A DNA stretch of 64,000 nt, taken from assembly GCF_902459465.1 (NCBI RefSeq), contig NC_047068.1:4774001-4838000 (forward strand). Direction: 5' to 3'. The position numbers and the translations under genes were made by a program. Shown here piece by piece: positions 43,457 to 55,200 of this stretch. The stretch's first letter is position 1; each line of letters begins with the position of its first letter. This DNA comes from Asterias rubens. Lineage: Eukaryota; Echinodermata; Asteroidea; Forcipulatida; Asteriidae. A model generated the notes under the pieces. It worked only from the letters and a program-made list of their open reading frames with translations, was not told the origin of the DNA and did not search any database.

Positions 43457-45280
43457 TTAAATGCTTAGGGAAATACTCTGAATGTCGTTAGCAGGAATTT
43501 TAGAATCTTGCTGGTCCCCTGCTCCACGGAATGTAATCTCTGCATTGTATGGGATGGTCACCGACCCACAACTGGTCCCCCACAGCCAGCTGCCACCTGA
43601 ACGCTTGTGCATTGTCACAACAACCTAAAATGAAAGAAACAGATATTTAATTTAAAATGTTTTACAATAAATTTTGTTTTAACTGATAAGGTAGCTGAAT
43701 GTCAGTATGTACATATAGTCCTTATTGTGATTGGATAGGATAGCTGAAGAAACAATACCCATAATCCATCTTAGGAATTCCTTTCATAACAACACATATT
43801 GTGATCAGGTGAGGTTTGTAATGACACCATGTGTAAATCTTTATTGAGTATCGGTTGTGGTTCTTCTTAGAAACCACTACTCAAAAGAGAATTACTCACG
43901 GCATCATCACAAAAGTCACCTGATTGTACTCCCACCATGCAATGTTTCAAATCCTACACACTGTGAGAAAATATTTTGATATAAACTAGAAATCGTGTAG
44001 TACCTGAGGCGAATAGCCAAGCACAGCCCAGAAGGATGAAATAGATGCATTTCTTTGGTGACAGAACTCCAGCATTCCTGTTTCCTCACGGTTTGGAGTA
44101 AAATGAGCACATCCCTTGAAATCACCTGTGTAAAGATATTGTTAACAAATACACTAAACTAAGCTTTTAAATGAAATTACAGTCACCATAGTCACTCAAA
44201 TTGTAAAACAGCACAGTACAATGTGAGCACCAGTGATTTAATTCTAAACTTACCAAAGATCTGTTTATCTCCATTTAAGCAAACAACATCCCAAGTTCCA
44301 ATGATATTCAATGCTTGCCTTGCTGCATCCATTGCACTAAACGATAGCTGACCTTTACATAGTGTGAAAAAAACAAAAAAATGGTTTCAATGCCTTTAAA
44401 TTATTGAGTATCTTAAAATTGCACTAATTCACTAAAATGTAAGCTGGATCTTACCTGTAAGAAATGAAGGAACAATGGCACTTGCCATACTCCAACCTAG
44501 ACTCTTCTCAAAGGATTCTAGGAAAGCCTCATAGCGTAACGAAGACACAACCTCAAGCTTAGATGCCAGAACATCTTGAAGTTCAACCTTCTTGTTCATT
44601 AACACGATGCGAGGATGAAAGAATTTCTCAGCAAGGCAGACATCGTTTCTTAGCAAATGATTCCGCAGCAGCTGTGTCTTCAGTTTGAGGTTTGCAATGA
44701 GGTCATCATGTTTCTCATCATAGGACACACTGGTGTCTTTGCCAGAGTAGGAACATTTGTGTTGAATCCAAGATTTGCCATCAGATCCAAGGGTGACCTT
44801 ACCTGACCAGTTCTTCACTTCAATGGTGAATAACCCATTATCTGGAACAGAAGGAATTTTTTTTTAAATAAGTTCTTCATTTAAAAAAATATTTACAGTA
44901 CATTTTTATCACACTCTCTATTGAAATCAACTCTAAAGGATTTCCTACTTGTCAGAGCCTTTTTTAGATCAAAATCCAAACAGCTTTATGGCAGTTCAGA
45001 AAAATCTAGTATGGATACTTTTAAAATTCTCCCAAAGATTCATTGAAAACCTACCAGTTATTACAACAAGATCAATCTCAAATTTCCTAGTCTGGAAGCC
45101 ATCTGGTACTCTAAGACCTCTGAAGATATGAGCATGAGGAACACCATGATGTCGGAGAGCTTTGGTTAAATCTTCCTCTGCTGAGCGGCCTGCTTTGATG
45201 TGTCCTTCCTCTTGATGTTTAATGGGAGCGCTTGCTTGTTGAGCTTGAACCAAACGACTTGTAACGCTGAAAACTGACAT
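43457..45280 (-). CDS. NERD-domain protein (PD-(D/E)xK nuclease fold), five coding exons
   Basis: Exons in coding order: 45280-45055, 44841-44455, 44352-44254, 44125-44004 and 43624-43457. Splice sites are GT-AG and phase is kept; the product is 333 residues. The nuclease-related domain starts near residue 30 (AGRSAEEDLTKALRHHG), continues GLRVPDGFQTRKFEIDLVVI, and carries the catalytic pattern D70 ... E83-V-K85 in NGLFTIEVKNWSG. This matches the NERD core, with both acidic residues and the lysine present. The C-terminal ~130 residues (IIGTWDVVCLNGD, GCAHFTPNREETG, SGGSWLWGTSCGSV) look beta-rich and I do not recognise them. NERD domains are known mainly from bacteria, archaea and plants, with scattered animal members; substrate and pathway are unknown. 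No signal peptide or membrane segment is seen. Confidence 0.85.
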
Positions 45281-45817
45281 GGTGGCTCATCTGGCAACAG
45301 ACAATTAAGCAGTTGGGTAAACAAATACAAATACAAATGTCAAATGCAAAATTAAATAAAAACAATTATGAAAGTGTACATATTTAAATTGAGGGTTTTT
45401 AAGAAACCCAACAAAACCTGTATCAGTATGTTTACAACAAACTTTGCATTAATAATATAAAGAAAATGTGCGTCAGTTGGTGATCAGTATTATTTAGCTA
45501 ACTAAATATTGATTTGAACAAAAATGGAAATAATATTCTATAAAATAGTATAAATTGACATTTTAAACAATATTGACTAGGAAGTATTTAGTACTACCTA
45601 GTAGTGTACTGTAGTGTATTTGTGAAGGTTTTACGATGAGAACCAAGAACCGCTCAGCCTCGTCGTCAGGTCGTATTCTGACTTATGTCAAAGCCTGTTC
45701 AGTGTTCAGCACTTTTGAATTTGATCATGCCAAAAATAAGAAATAACCCTCCACCAGTTGAGTTAGGATCTCAATTTTGAAAGGTGACATTTATTTTTGT
45801 ATCAAAAAATTACTTAC

Positions 45818-45990
45818 CAGACAGATAACTTGAAGCTCCAAATTGGTAAATTGGTTGGTCGACCTTCAAACTATTTCCAGCGTGTGCATCTCCAGTGTGG
45901 TGAACATAAACAATAACAATAAGTTATTGAATAACATCAGTTCAGCGATCGACGACTCATCGTGGATTTCACAGGTTTTTCCACGGCTAA
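45818..45990 (-). other. Likely non-coding first exon of the NERD gene
   Basis: On the minus strand a consensus donor GTAAGT occurs at 45817-45812, with exon sequence above it. A matching acceptor (GCCAG, then ATGAGCCACC and the start codon) lies just before the coding exon near 45290. The upstream end is a guess. Confidence 0.45.
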
Positions 45991-46437
45991 GTGTTTCCTA
46001 AATCGACTTCATTCACATTTGTTATCACAAACAGCCTGAACATTCCTATTTGTTCAAATTGGCAGCTCTTTACGAGGTTTATTCAACTCAATTTCAGAAA
46101 AATATTAATATGACGAACAAAGAATTGACCAGCAGCTGACGATGTAAACATTAAAATGACGTCATGTAAAATAGTAAATATATAACTTTAAATATTGCTA
46201 TTTAAATTTAGCAAATTTAACTTTACTTTTTGTTCACAAAAAACAACATATAAAAACACATTGTAATATTTTAATACTTTAAGATATTTTTTAATATCAT
46301 TTATTGTCAAATTTGTCATTATTGATTTCTTATAAACTAACTTGGTGAAAATGGCTACATTCAGTGTGTGGCGCTAAACAATCCTTTCCCGCAATATATC
46401 CGAATTGCTAAATGAACCACACACACGGTATGTCGTA

Positions 46438-46581
46438 GACTTGTGGACAAGTCGTTAAATCGGCCCCACGTGCTGAGATAGTGCTCCCCCGACAACACTG
46501 CTCTCGCGCGAACTCACTGCTCTCGCGCGAACTGATGGCTCCCCGATTTTGACTCCTCATTAACGACTTGTACAAGTTGTC
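46438..46581. mobile_element. Family-G element, copy 1
   Basis: It starts GACTTGTGGACAAGTCGTTA and ends TTAACGACTTGTACAAGTTG, so it has its own inverted ends. Inside are two copies of CTGCTCTCGCGCGAACT. An inverted copy lies at 50419-50582. Confidence 0.8.
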
Positions 46582-47640
46582 AGCGGTACGTATTCATGTA
46601 TTCAAGTACGAACGCGGTATACCTTCACTGTTGCCGCGGAGACAATCGTGCAGACGAGTCCATTTTTATAAGAGGGTAGTAATAGTTTCTAATACTGTAA
46701 AGCTTGAACCGGAGGGCATCTGTGAATCTTTTTTATTTTGATTTAACTGCTTTATTAGTTGATTAGGGCCTAACTTTACAAAGTCATCTTCAAATGCATT
46801 ACTATTTATCTGTTTAATATCCGTGAGCTGCCTCATGCAAATAAATAATGCCCACGGTCAATGGTAATGGTCCAATGCAATCCTTTAACCCGATGTGTTC
46901 TGCTCGGACTGTGTACACTGGACAAGTTGCAACATAAAATATAGTTTGTATTAATACTACCAGTCCCAAAATTCATTATTTGTTTACTGACAAATGTTTT
47001 TTTATTTTAAGTCTTCATCTAAAAAGTGATTTTGAAAACCATGGTCGACATGTGGAAGTTTGATATGTGAGTCTTGTGGACAAGTTTCACAGGGGAGTCG
47101 TGTGCGCATCGCAGGGATTCCGGAAAATTTCAGTAACTCTTTTCAGATGTCGATGTATTTTAAAGGTATTATAGCTAATCATCGACATACACTCTACTTG
47201 CCCAAGATATTGCAAGACAAGGTTTCATATAGCAGCTGTACTTTTGTTTTGTTTTAAGCAACTGTAACCACGAAAAATACTTCTCACTTCCAAGCAATCA
47301 TAACAATTAATATAAGGCTCAAATAGGGTAAAGACACCGTGAAATGCAAAAAAGGAACAGTGACTCCAATTGTAGTTTGCCTCAAACAAAAAACAAGAAA
47401 CAAATTTATTGATAAATCGATCAACAAATGCAAACCAGTGGTTGAAATAAATAAATTAAATTGAGCAATAAACAATGAAAATACCTTCAGACTAATGGAT
47501 ATTGATGGTAGAAACTGTAAATAAAGAAAATGTGGAGTGTTTCCCTTGCACTTCCAGGTTGCTATATAAACATAGTGAGTAGTTGACTTTTGCAAAACCT
47601 GTTCATTACAAAACACTTTAAACAATTTACAAACTAGGCG
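46582..47640. other. Spacer sequence, no gene recognised
   Basis: No conserved coding, RNA gene or repeat array is recognised between the NERD gene and POLD2 here. Confidence 0.4.
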
Positions 47641-47644
47641 AGTG

Positions 47645-47955
47645 CTAGAAGGGTTACAGCTCGATGGCCGAAGGTTCAATAGTCTGAATGTTCGATAGTC
47701 CAAATTGACAATAAGGTCCGATAGTCCGAATTGACAATAAGGTCCGATAGTCCGAATTGACAATAAGGTTTGATCGTCGATTCGGACTATCGGACCTTAT
47801 TTGGACCAGTGAACCTTCAGATCAATGAACCTTCGGACTATCGTATCAAATGTACGGGTTAATGAAACCTACTTCATTTTGGGACTAATGAACCCCCTGT
47901 TATGGGAAATTTGTGCGTTCGGACAATCAAACCTTCGGACTAACGGACCTTCGGG
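47645..47955. repeat. Interspersed repeat with TTCGGACTATCGGACC motifs
   Basis: About three tandem 25-bp units (GGTCCGATAGTCCGAATTG, then ACAATAA) at 47690-47770 run into an inverted stretch ATTCGGACTATCGGACCTTA at 47781, followed by many GAACCTTCGGACTA or GGACCTTCGG pieces. Confidence 0.65.
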
Positions 47956-48474
47956 TGGACACCGCTAGAAGACCGTACAGAAATGTAAACGGTGGTGGAT
48001 ATGTGAAAACTAACTTGAATGAACATTTTAAATGGGTCTTCTACCTATGTTGCACAACCGCCTAGCCTTTATACATTATCAAACCCTCTCAGTCTGTGCT
48101 TTGGATATTTAAGTATTTGGATTGGAAAGAATAAATTTTAACTAAAATGAGCAAAATAATTGTTGGTAATTGCACAGTATAAATGTCATTCTTACATTTG
48201 GAACCATTCAGAATGCACCATCCACATCAGTCAAGAACTTTGGTGCATATTTTGATTGAATTGTCTATGACTGATCAAATAGACCTGCTTTCGTTTACAC
48301 CAAACTCTTTCCAACTTGTGTTAATCTTACGACTTGAGTTGAGTCTCAGCCTTGCAACGTAACATGCAAACCCTAAGATTAACGTTTCGTGAAAACGGCT
48401 CCAGCTTTGCAAGTCTGTTCGATTTCATGTGTCACAGATTAGGAAGTATGTATCTGACGATTCATAACATCATG

Positions 48475-48860
48475 TGATTCGCAGCCATGTTCTTTCTCGG
48501 TTAGATTGTTGTAATGGGCTGCTTACAGAAAACCCACATGCATATTTTAAAAGAGACTTCACAGTTTGCAGAACTGGGCTGCTCGTGTTATATTTAGGTT
48601 AAATCGCCGTCGTGATGCCATGCTCCTTCTAAGATCGCTTCATTGGTTACCAATTAAACAGAGGATTGCAATTAAGATTATTTTATTTGTATGAACATTT
48701 CTTTTTAAATCAGGCACCAGAGTAATTTAATGAGTGTCTAGAGTTGTATCAGTTTTTGCGTACACATCTTCACTCCAATGCAGATCCATCTCGGCTAACT
48801 TTTCCCATGACTCGCAGTAAGGCAGGAGATCAAACTTTCACAGTTTTTACAGCAGCTTAG
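48475..48860 (+). pseudogene. Decayed LINE fragment (C-terminal domain)
   Basis: Frame-shifted pieces read RLDCCNGLL, then ARVIFRLNRRRDAMLLLRS, LHWLPIKQRIAIKI and, further on, LTFPMTRSKAGDQTFTVF. This is the C-terminal part of a CR1/L2-type ORF2. Several frameshifts make it an old copy. Confidence 0.65.
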
Positions 48861-49587
48861 GGGTAGGGGTGGAACGAACTTCCTTCTTAAACGAGGAGTG
48901 TTTCCCTTGCACTGTCAGGCTGCCATGTGACCCTGTGGAGAAAAGAAAGAAACACACAATGTTGACCTGAACTTATGTTGATTGTGTAATACTATCTGTA
49001 GTATGATAGGCTAATACTTATTGCAAGCAAATAAGTTAACGTAAATGTCAGAAAATTGTGTTGTTAAAATCACACATGAAGATACCATTTTTCACGTCAG
49101 GTACCTCTCTGTGCAGACGTCTTACGTGAGCATGAATTAAGCCCAAAGTGGTGACGTCACCTAACAACACAATGTTTTGACCTTCACGTTCACGTGTTTG
49201 CTGGCATAACATGCAGCTCATAAAACCTACCTAATACTTACGGGCTAAAGTGAGGTTCGAGGCAACACCATCACAAATAAAGACTCTCATGTAATTTCAA
49301 ATCTTATTTAAGTTTTAGTGTTTAAATTTTTTAAACATTTTGTTATTATGTTTTATTATTGTTTCTAAAAAAAACAACAATTATGTTTAATTATAAAAAC
49401 CAACAACAAAAACAGTGAATTTGGTACTTTTTGCATTGCTTGAGACTCTACTCTCTAGATACAAAAGTTCCAACAACAATGCAAAACAAGTAACCTTGTG
49501 TAGAACTAGAACTTTAGAAGTAGGGGCTCAATTTTAATAACCTGTGTGTGTCGGTGCAACCGCCACTGGCGATAGTGCTTTTTGTGG

Positions 49588-49622
49588 AACCATGGAGGTA
49601 GAAACTACCTCCATGGTGGAAC
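49588..49622. repeat. Short perfect inverted repeat
   Basis: ACCATGGAGGTAG and CTACCTCCATGGT are separated by AAA. A third half copy (CTCCATGGAGGTAG) lies at about 49722. No function is assigned. Confidence 0.6.
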
Positions 49623-50418
49623 CAGTGAGTTATATGAATAATAACACATGTTTTGTTAAGTTTTACTTCAAAACAAAACTTGTTCTTTTAAGTAAGAAGC
49701 CCCAAACCAAGTTACCGGTAACTCCATGGAGGTAGATTTTTGCAATATTATTTTGTCAACGCAAATTTATTAGTAGTTTAATTAAGAAACTTAACAGCAA
49801 GCTCACCTGTTTTGATTTCATGATGCCAACACAGTATGCACCAACCATCACCACTGCCTTGAGCAAGGCTACTGATTTCATCGAATATTCGGCCGGTGCA
49901 AATCATTTGTTTACAAAAGTGTCATTGCCTTTCATCAATCAATACACGCTGTGTGCAGTGTGTGTGTGTTGGCATGATGCATATAAATGGCGGCTTCTTC
50001 TTCTTTTTCCTTGCGACCTGTCGTCGACGTGAGCAGCTCTCTTGCATGTTGCATGCCTTGAGAAAACTGGCTACTTGACAGCTGCTTCTATATCTTGTTC
50101 TTCAAGTTTATCAACCAAGTCAGACCAAGTTAAGACGAAGTTATTTATTTAATATGCACGTCAAAGTTCCCGATGAAAATCCGTACTCAAAAGTACAACC
50201 ATACACACACACGACGTCTAGTGTGTAGGCATAATAAATACACGCTGACAGGTTTGTTGATCGTTCATTCATACATGTGACTTCCCGAACCCATCCAATA
50301 CAGGGTGTACTGTTTGACAGCATATACATGTTGAATATTCATTGATTTAACGACATCGACCAATCAGATGCGTCCGTACGATTTCGGCTGAAGTGCCCAT
50401 AGGCTGTGCACAAACTGA

Positions 50419-50582
50419 TGACAACTTGTACAAGTCGTTAATGAGGAGTCAAAATCGGGGAGCCATCAGTTCGCGCGAGAGCAGTGAGTTCGCGCGAGAG
50501 CAGTGAGTTCGCGCGAGAGCAGTGTTGTCGGGGGAGCACTATCTCAGCACGTGGGGCCGATTTAACGACTTGTCCACAAGTC
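50419..50582. mobile_element. Family-G element, copy 2 (inverted)
   Basis: It is the reverse complement of 46438-46581 over its whole length, but with three rather than two AGTTCGCGCGAGAGCAGTG units. The ends are GACAACTTGTACAAGTCGTT and ACGACTTGTCCACAAGTC. Confidence 0.8.
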
Positions 50583-50699
50583 TAGGTATGTCGTCGTACA
50601 CACATGTACCACACCGTCACACATAGCAGAATCGCTTAACTGACGACTGTGTGTTACTTTTAATTAATAAATAGCTCAATATAAACAGCACAGTCTAAT

Positions 50700-50810
50700 A
50701 ACATTCCTTCCTCCTTGGTCTAATCTCCAGCAGTTGTTACGTCATCTCTCATCGTGTGAACTGTACCTCGCACGCAGTGATGAGAGGATTCTCCAGTCCA
50801 TGTATGAATG
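50700..50810 (+). other. Candidate non-coding first exon of POLD2 with a short upstream ORF
   Basis: A strong donor (AATG followed by GTAAGG) lies at 50811. A good acceptor (TTTGCTCTCCAG) ends at 52153, 132 bases before the POLD2 start. If they are joined, ATG at 50780 opens a 15-codon frame that stops at TGA soon after the junction, so this exon is untranslated for POLD2 but carries a uORF. Confidence 0.4.
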
Positions 50811-51140
50811 GTAAGGTAGTCATTTTCTTTACTTTATTTAGATTAGAACTTAACTTTTGATTGAATAAAGTTTTGGCATGAGGATTGAATGGTAAGCAAA
50901 CTCTAGGGGTCTCGTCATTGTTTGTATAGCATTTATTTAGAAGGCTTTAATTAGTCTTTAGAATTAGATATCACACCTTGTGTCGTGACACAAGTTGTGT
51001 AAAGTGTAAGGGTGTGATTTAGCATAGTTGCAAAGTACTTCTAGAAACTATAGAAGGCTCCCCTGTGTGTGAGCCGAGCATTATTATATAGTTTCTAGAT
51101 AGAAGTAGTTGCAAAGCAATAGCATGTCAATTATGATTTA

Positions 51141-51618
51141 AAAGGCATTGAATGAACACTTTCGGTAACTACCTCTTTTTCAGAATCTTAATCTTAGGTT
51201 GCTCAAAATTATTGTGAACTCCATGCTCAGACTAGAGTCAGAATTAGATTTTGAGGTCATGGGTCAGTCCCAAAATCAAGCATCTGGAAGCACACAAGTT
51301 CGTTTGACACGGGAGGGTGTTTGGATAACTTTCCGTATGGCGCCACCACCTTTTTCACTCATTTTTACATAAAGGGATGTCTCATTGAGGTAAATTAGAT
51401 ACTATATTATTTCATATCGAATGAAAAAGTGGTGGCGCCATACGGAAACTTTTCCGGGTGTTTTTTCTTCCAAGTTCAATTATTATCTTGCACATTCGAC
51501 GACCAATTGAGTTCAAATTTTCACAGGTTTGTTATTTTGTGCAATATGTTGAGATAGCCTACACCAAGTGAGAAGACTGGTTTTTGACAAATAACCATAG
51601 TGTCCAGTGTCTTTAAAT
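51141..51618. mobile_element. Family-A-type element with a nested family-B element (51323-51455)
   Basis: The host right half (TTGAGTTCAAATTTTCACAG, CCAGTGTCTTTAAA) and left half (TGAACACTTTCGGTAA, GCATCTGGAAGCACACAAGT) are separated by a 133-bp family-B element. That element has inverted ends GGATAACTTTCCGTATGGCG and CGCCATACGGAAACTTTTCC. GGGTGTTT is duplicated on both sides (51315-51322 and 51456-51463), an 8-base target duplication as made by hAT transposases. Confidence 0.85.
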
Positions 51619-51652
51619 ATCAAACTTATTTTAAAATAGCGCCTCAATTAAA

Positions 51653-52000
51653 GCCATTGAACACTTTCTGAACAGAACAAAAATTAAAAGTTCACAGATT
51701 TACAAATAACTTACAGGGTTTACAGAAGGTTGGTGAAAGACTTCCCTTGAAATATTTTTCAACGAAATGCTTTACTTTTTGAGAAAACATAAATTCTCGA
51801 TATTGAGAATAACAGATTTATTTTAAACACATGTCATGATGACATGGCGGAACGTGCGGAAACAAGGGTGGGTTTTCCCGTTATTTTCTCCCGACTCCGA
51901 TGACAGATTGAGCCTAAATTTTTACAGGTTTGTTATTTTATATATAAGTTGTGATACACAAAGTGTGGGCCTTTGGACAATACTGTTTACCGATGTTGTG
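51653..52000. repeat. Family-A long-form element upstream of the POLD2 coding start
   Basis: It has the same order of blocks as 38522-38885: TTAAAGCCATTGAACACTTT, TTACAGGGTTTACAGAAGGT, GGGTTTTCCCGTTATTTTCT and TACAGGTTTGTTATTTTATA. Confidence 0.7.
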
Positions 52001-52285
52001 CGATTGCTTGAAGCTGCTAATAAGTAATATAAATTTTGTCATTTTAATTTTTTTATGGCTCTTGGTCTTGCTTGGTCGATAACAACTGAAAAAGTGGCAT
52101 TTTGCTGCAGAATTCAAAATTTTACCCCATTTAAAATTGCCTTTGCTCTCCAGGGAATTGTCTTCAATGAATTGCTCGGATTCTTACAACTTAAATCATC
52201 ATCTGGAAAATGAAGTGAATTAATCTTGGCTTATCAAAGATCAACAGCTTTCATTATCTCATTCCAAGCAACACAACTGCGGAAA

Positions 52286-55200
52286 ATGTCGGAGTTATCA
52301 ACCGAAACTGAAATGACCTTTGAGCGACCCAGCAGCAGATATGAAAATCTGTCCAGCCGTTTCCTTCAGAAAGGTCGCAATTTTAGGCGACAGTATGCCC
52401 ATCTTTATGCAGAGCGTTTGTGCAGTATGTATACTCGGTTGACAGAGACAGCCAACAGAAAATGGGGTAATGATAACAAATTGTTGTAATCAAAATTTAT
52501 TTATTTACTCACAAAAATTGTGTCTAGAAATAGATGTCACTGTCTGCAAAAAAGTTGCTAATATTATATAATGTTTTTTTAAAACAAGAACTCTTTCTAT
52601 GGGCAACCATTCAAATAACTCTTTTAACCAGATAACAAAAAAGAACAAATTAATGTGCACATTTTTCCCTGACTTCATGTGCCTGATTGAAATGAGATTC
52701 CAGTCAGTGAGTCTTGGTTCTAGCCATAAGGCCCTAAAAACAGCCATGTCAGCCAAAGTCATAGTCCCAAATGACAGCTGAGGTTGTAGGCCCAAATGAC
52801 AGCCATGTCAGCCGAGGTCATAGGCCTTAATGACAGCCATGTCAGCTGAGGCTATAGGCCCCTTATGAAATGCATGTCTGGCGAGGTTATAGGCCCTTAT
52901 GAGAGCCATGTTAGCTGAGGCTATAGGCCCCTTATGAGATGCATGTCAGCCGAGGTCATAGGCTCTAATGACAGACATTTCCGCCGAGGTCATAGGCCCA
53001 AATGGCAGCCATGTCAGCCGAGGTCATAGGCCCAAATGACAGCCGAGGTCATAGGCCCTAATGACAGCCATGTCAGCTGAGGTCACAGGCCCTTAGCCAT
53101 GTCAGCCGAGGTCATAGGCCCAAATGACAGCCATGTCAGCCGAGGTCATAGGCCCTAATGACAGCCATGTCAGCTGAGGTCACAGGCCCTTAGCCATGTC
53201 AGCTGAGGTCATAGGCCCTAATGACACCCATATCAGCCGAGGTCATAGGCCCTAATGACAGCCATGTCAACCGAGGTCATAGGCCCAAATGACAGCCATG
53301 TCAGCCGAGGTCATAGGCCCAAATGGCAGCCATGTCAGCTGAGGTCATAGGCCCTAATGACAGCCATGTCAGCCGAGGTCATAGGCCCAAATGACAGACA
53401 TTTCAGCCGAGGTCATAGGTCCAAATGGCAGCCGTATCAGCTGAGGTCATAGGCCAAAATTGCAGCCATGTTAGCCAAGGTTTAGCAATCAACTGTGCGT
53501 GAAAACAGTTCTCTCTATAGAGGAACAATAAATCCTGGTGCTTTAGAGAGAATCTTTGTTCTCTTGGCTTTGTCAAGTAAAGGATTCTTTACGCCAGTAC
53601 TTTTTCTTTCTAGAAAATTTTATAAATCCTTTTTTGTTTGTCCTTTTTAGGAGAGTCAGTTTTGATGCGCAAATTGTTTGAACTGAAGGCAGATGAGGAG
53701 TGTTGCGTGATTGGAACCTTATTTAAAAGTATGGAACTCAAACCCAGCATTCTGAAAGAAATCAGCGAAGATGTAAGATGATTTCATCAACCTTGCCTTC
53801 AATCCCCTCCCCTCCCCTAATAAAAAGGTCTGCTGTGTGTCCACATTGTACAAGCAGCAAACACCTGAAAATGACTTAAGGGTTGTGGACCAAGTCCAAG
53901 AACCAAAGGCGCATAATTATTAAGTAAGAACAAAAGTAACATCTCTCCCTTTCCCATATTCCACTTCCATGGTACAGTAGAAATCTGTTGTGTTGTATCT
54001 TACTTAGCAAGGGGGATAGCTAAAGGATTGGGTCTTTTCTCCTAAGAAAGAGTTTCTTCATCTTTGCAACGTTATTCTCTCTATAAGTTATTTCCATTTT
54101 TAAATCTTCTCTTGTTTTTAGCACAACATGGTTCCGCAGCCGAAAAGGGACAAGTACATAGCAGATACAGACACATTGATTCTAGAAGATGAACTCCAAA
54201 GAATTGTTCTCCTTGGAAATATTGATGTCCAAAAGGCTGTTACAGGTAGGCTACAAAGTATTACAGCCACTTAGAATTTAAAAACATTTTTGTTACAAAC
54301 TTTTGGGAAATTGTTTTGAAATTCTAGTGTTATAGTTATGTGAGAGATGACGTGGTTTTCATCATTCCATCTTGCTCCCTTTATAGGTGTAGTTATAGTT
54401 TTATATGGTCACGAGAAAGATGACATGGTTTTCATCATTCCATCTTACTCCCTTTATAGGTGTAGTTATAGTTTTATACGGTCACGAGAAAGATGACATG
54501 GTTTTCATCATTCCATCTTGCTCCCTTTATAGGTGTAGTTATAGTTTTATACGGTCACGAGAAAGATGACGTGGTTTTCATCATTCCATCTTGCTCCCTT
54601 TATAGGTGTAGTTATAGTTTTATATGGTCACGAGAAAGATGACATGGTTTTCATCATTCCATCTTGCTCCCTTTATAGGTGTAGTTATAGTTTTATATGG
54701 TCACGAGAAAGATGACATGGTTTTCATCATTCCATCTTGCTCCCTTTATAGGTGTAGTTATAGTTTTATATGGTCACGAGAGAGATGACGTGGTTTTCAT
54801 CATTCCATCTTGCTCCCTTTATAGGTGTAGTTATAGTTTTATATGGTCACGAGAAAGATGACGTGGTTTTCATCATTCCATCTTGCTCCCTTTATAGGTG
54901 TAGTTATAGTTTTATATGGTCACGAGAAAGATGACGTGGTTTTCATCATTCCATCTTGCTCCCTTTATAGGTGTAGTTATAGTTTTATACGGTCACGAGA
55001 AAGATGACATGGTTTTCATCATTCCATCTTGCTCCCTTTATAGGTGTAGTTATAGTTTTATATGGTCACGAGAAAGATGACGTGGTTTTCATCATTCCAT
55101 CTTGCTCCCTTTATAGGTGTAGTTATAGTTTTATATGGTCACGAGAAAGATGACGTGGTTTTCATCATTCCATCTTGCTCCCTTTATAGGTGTAGTTATA

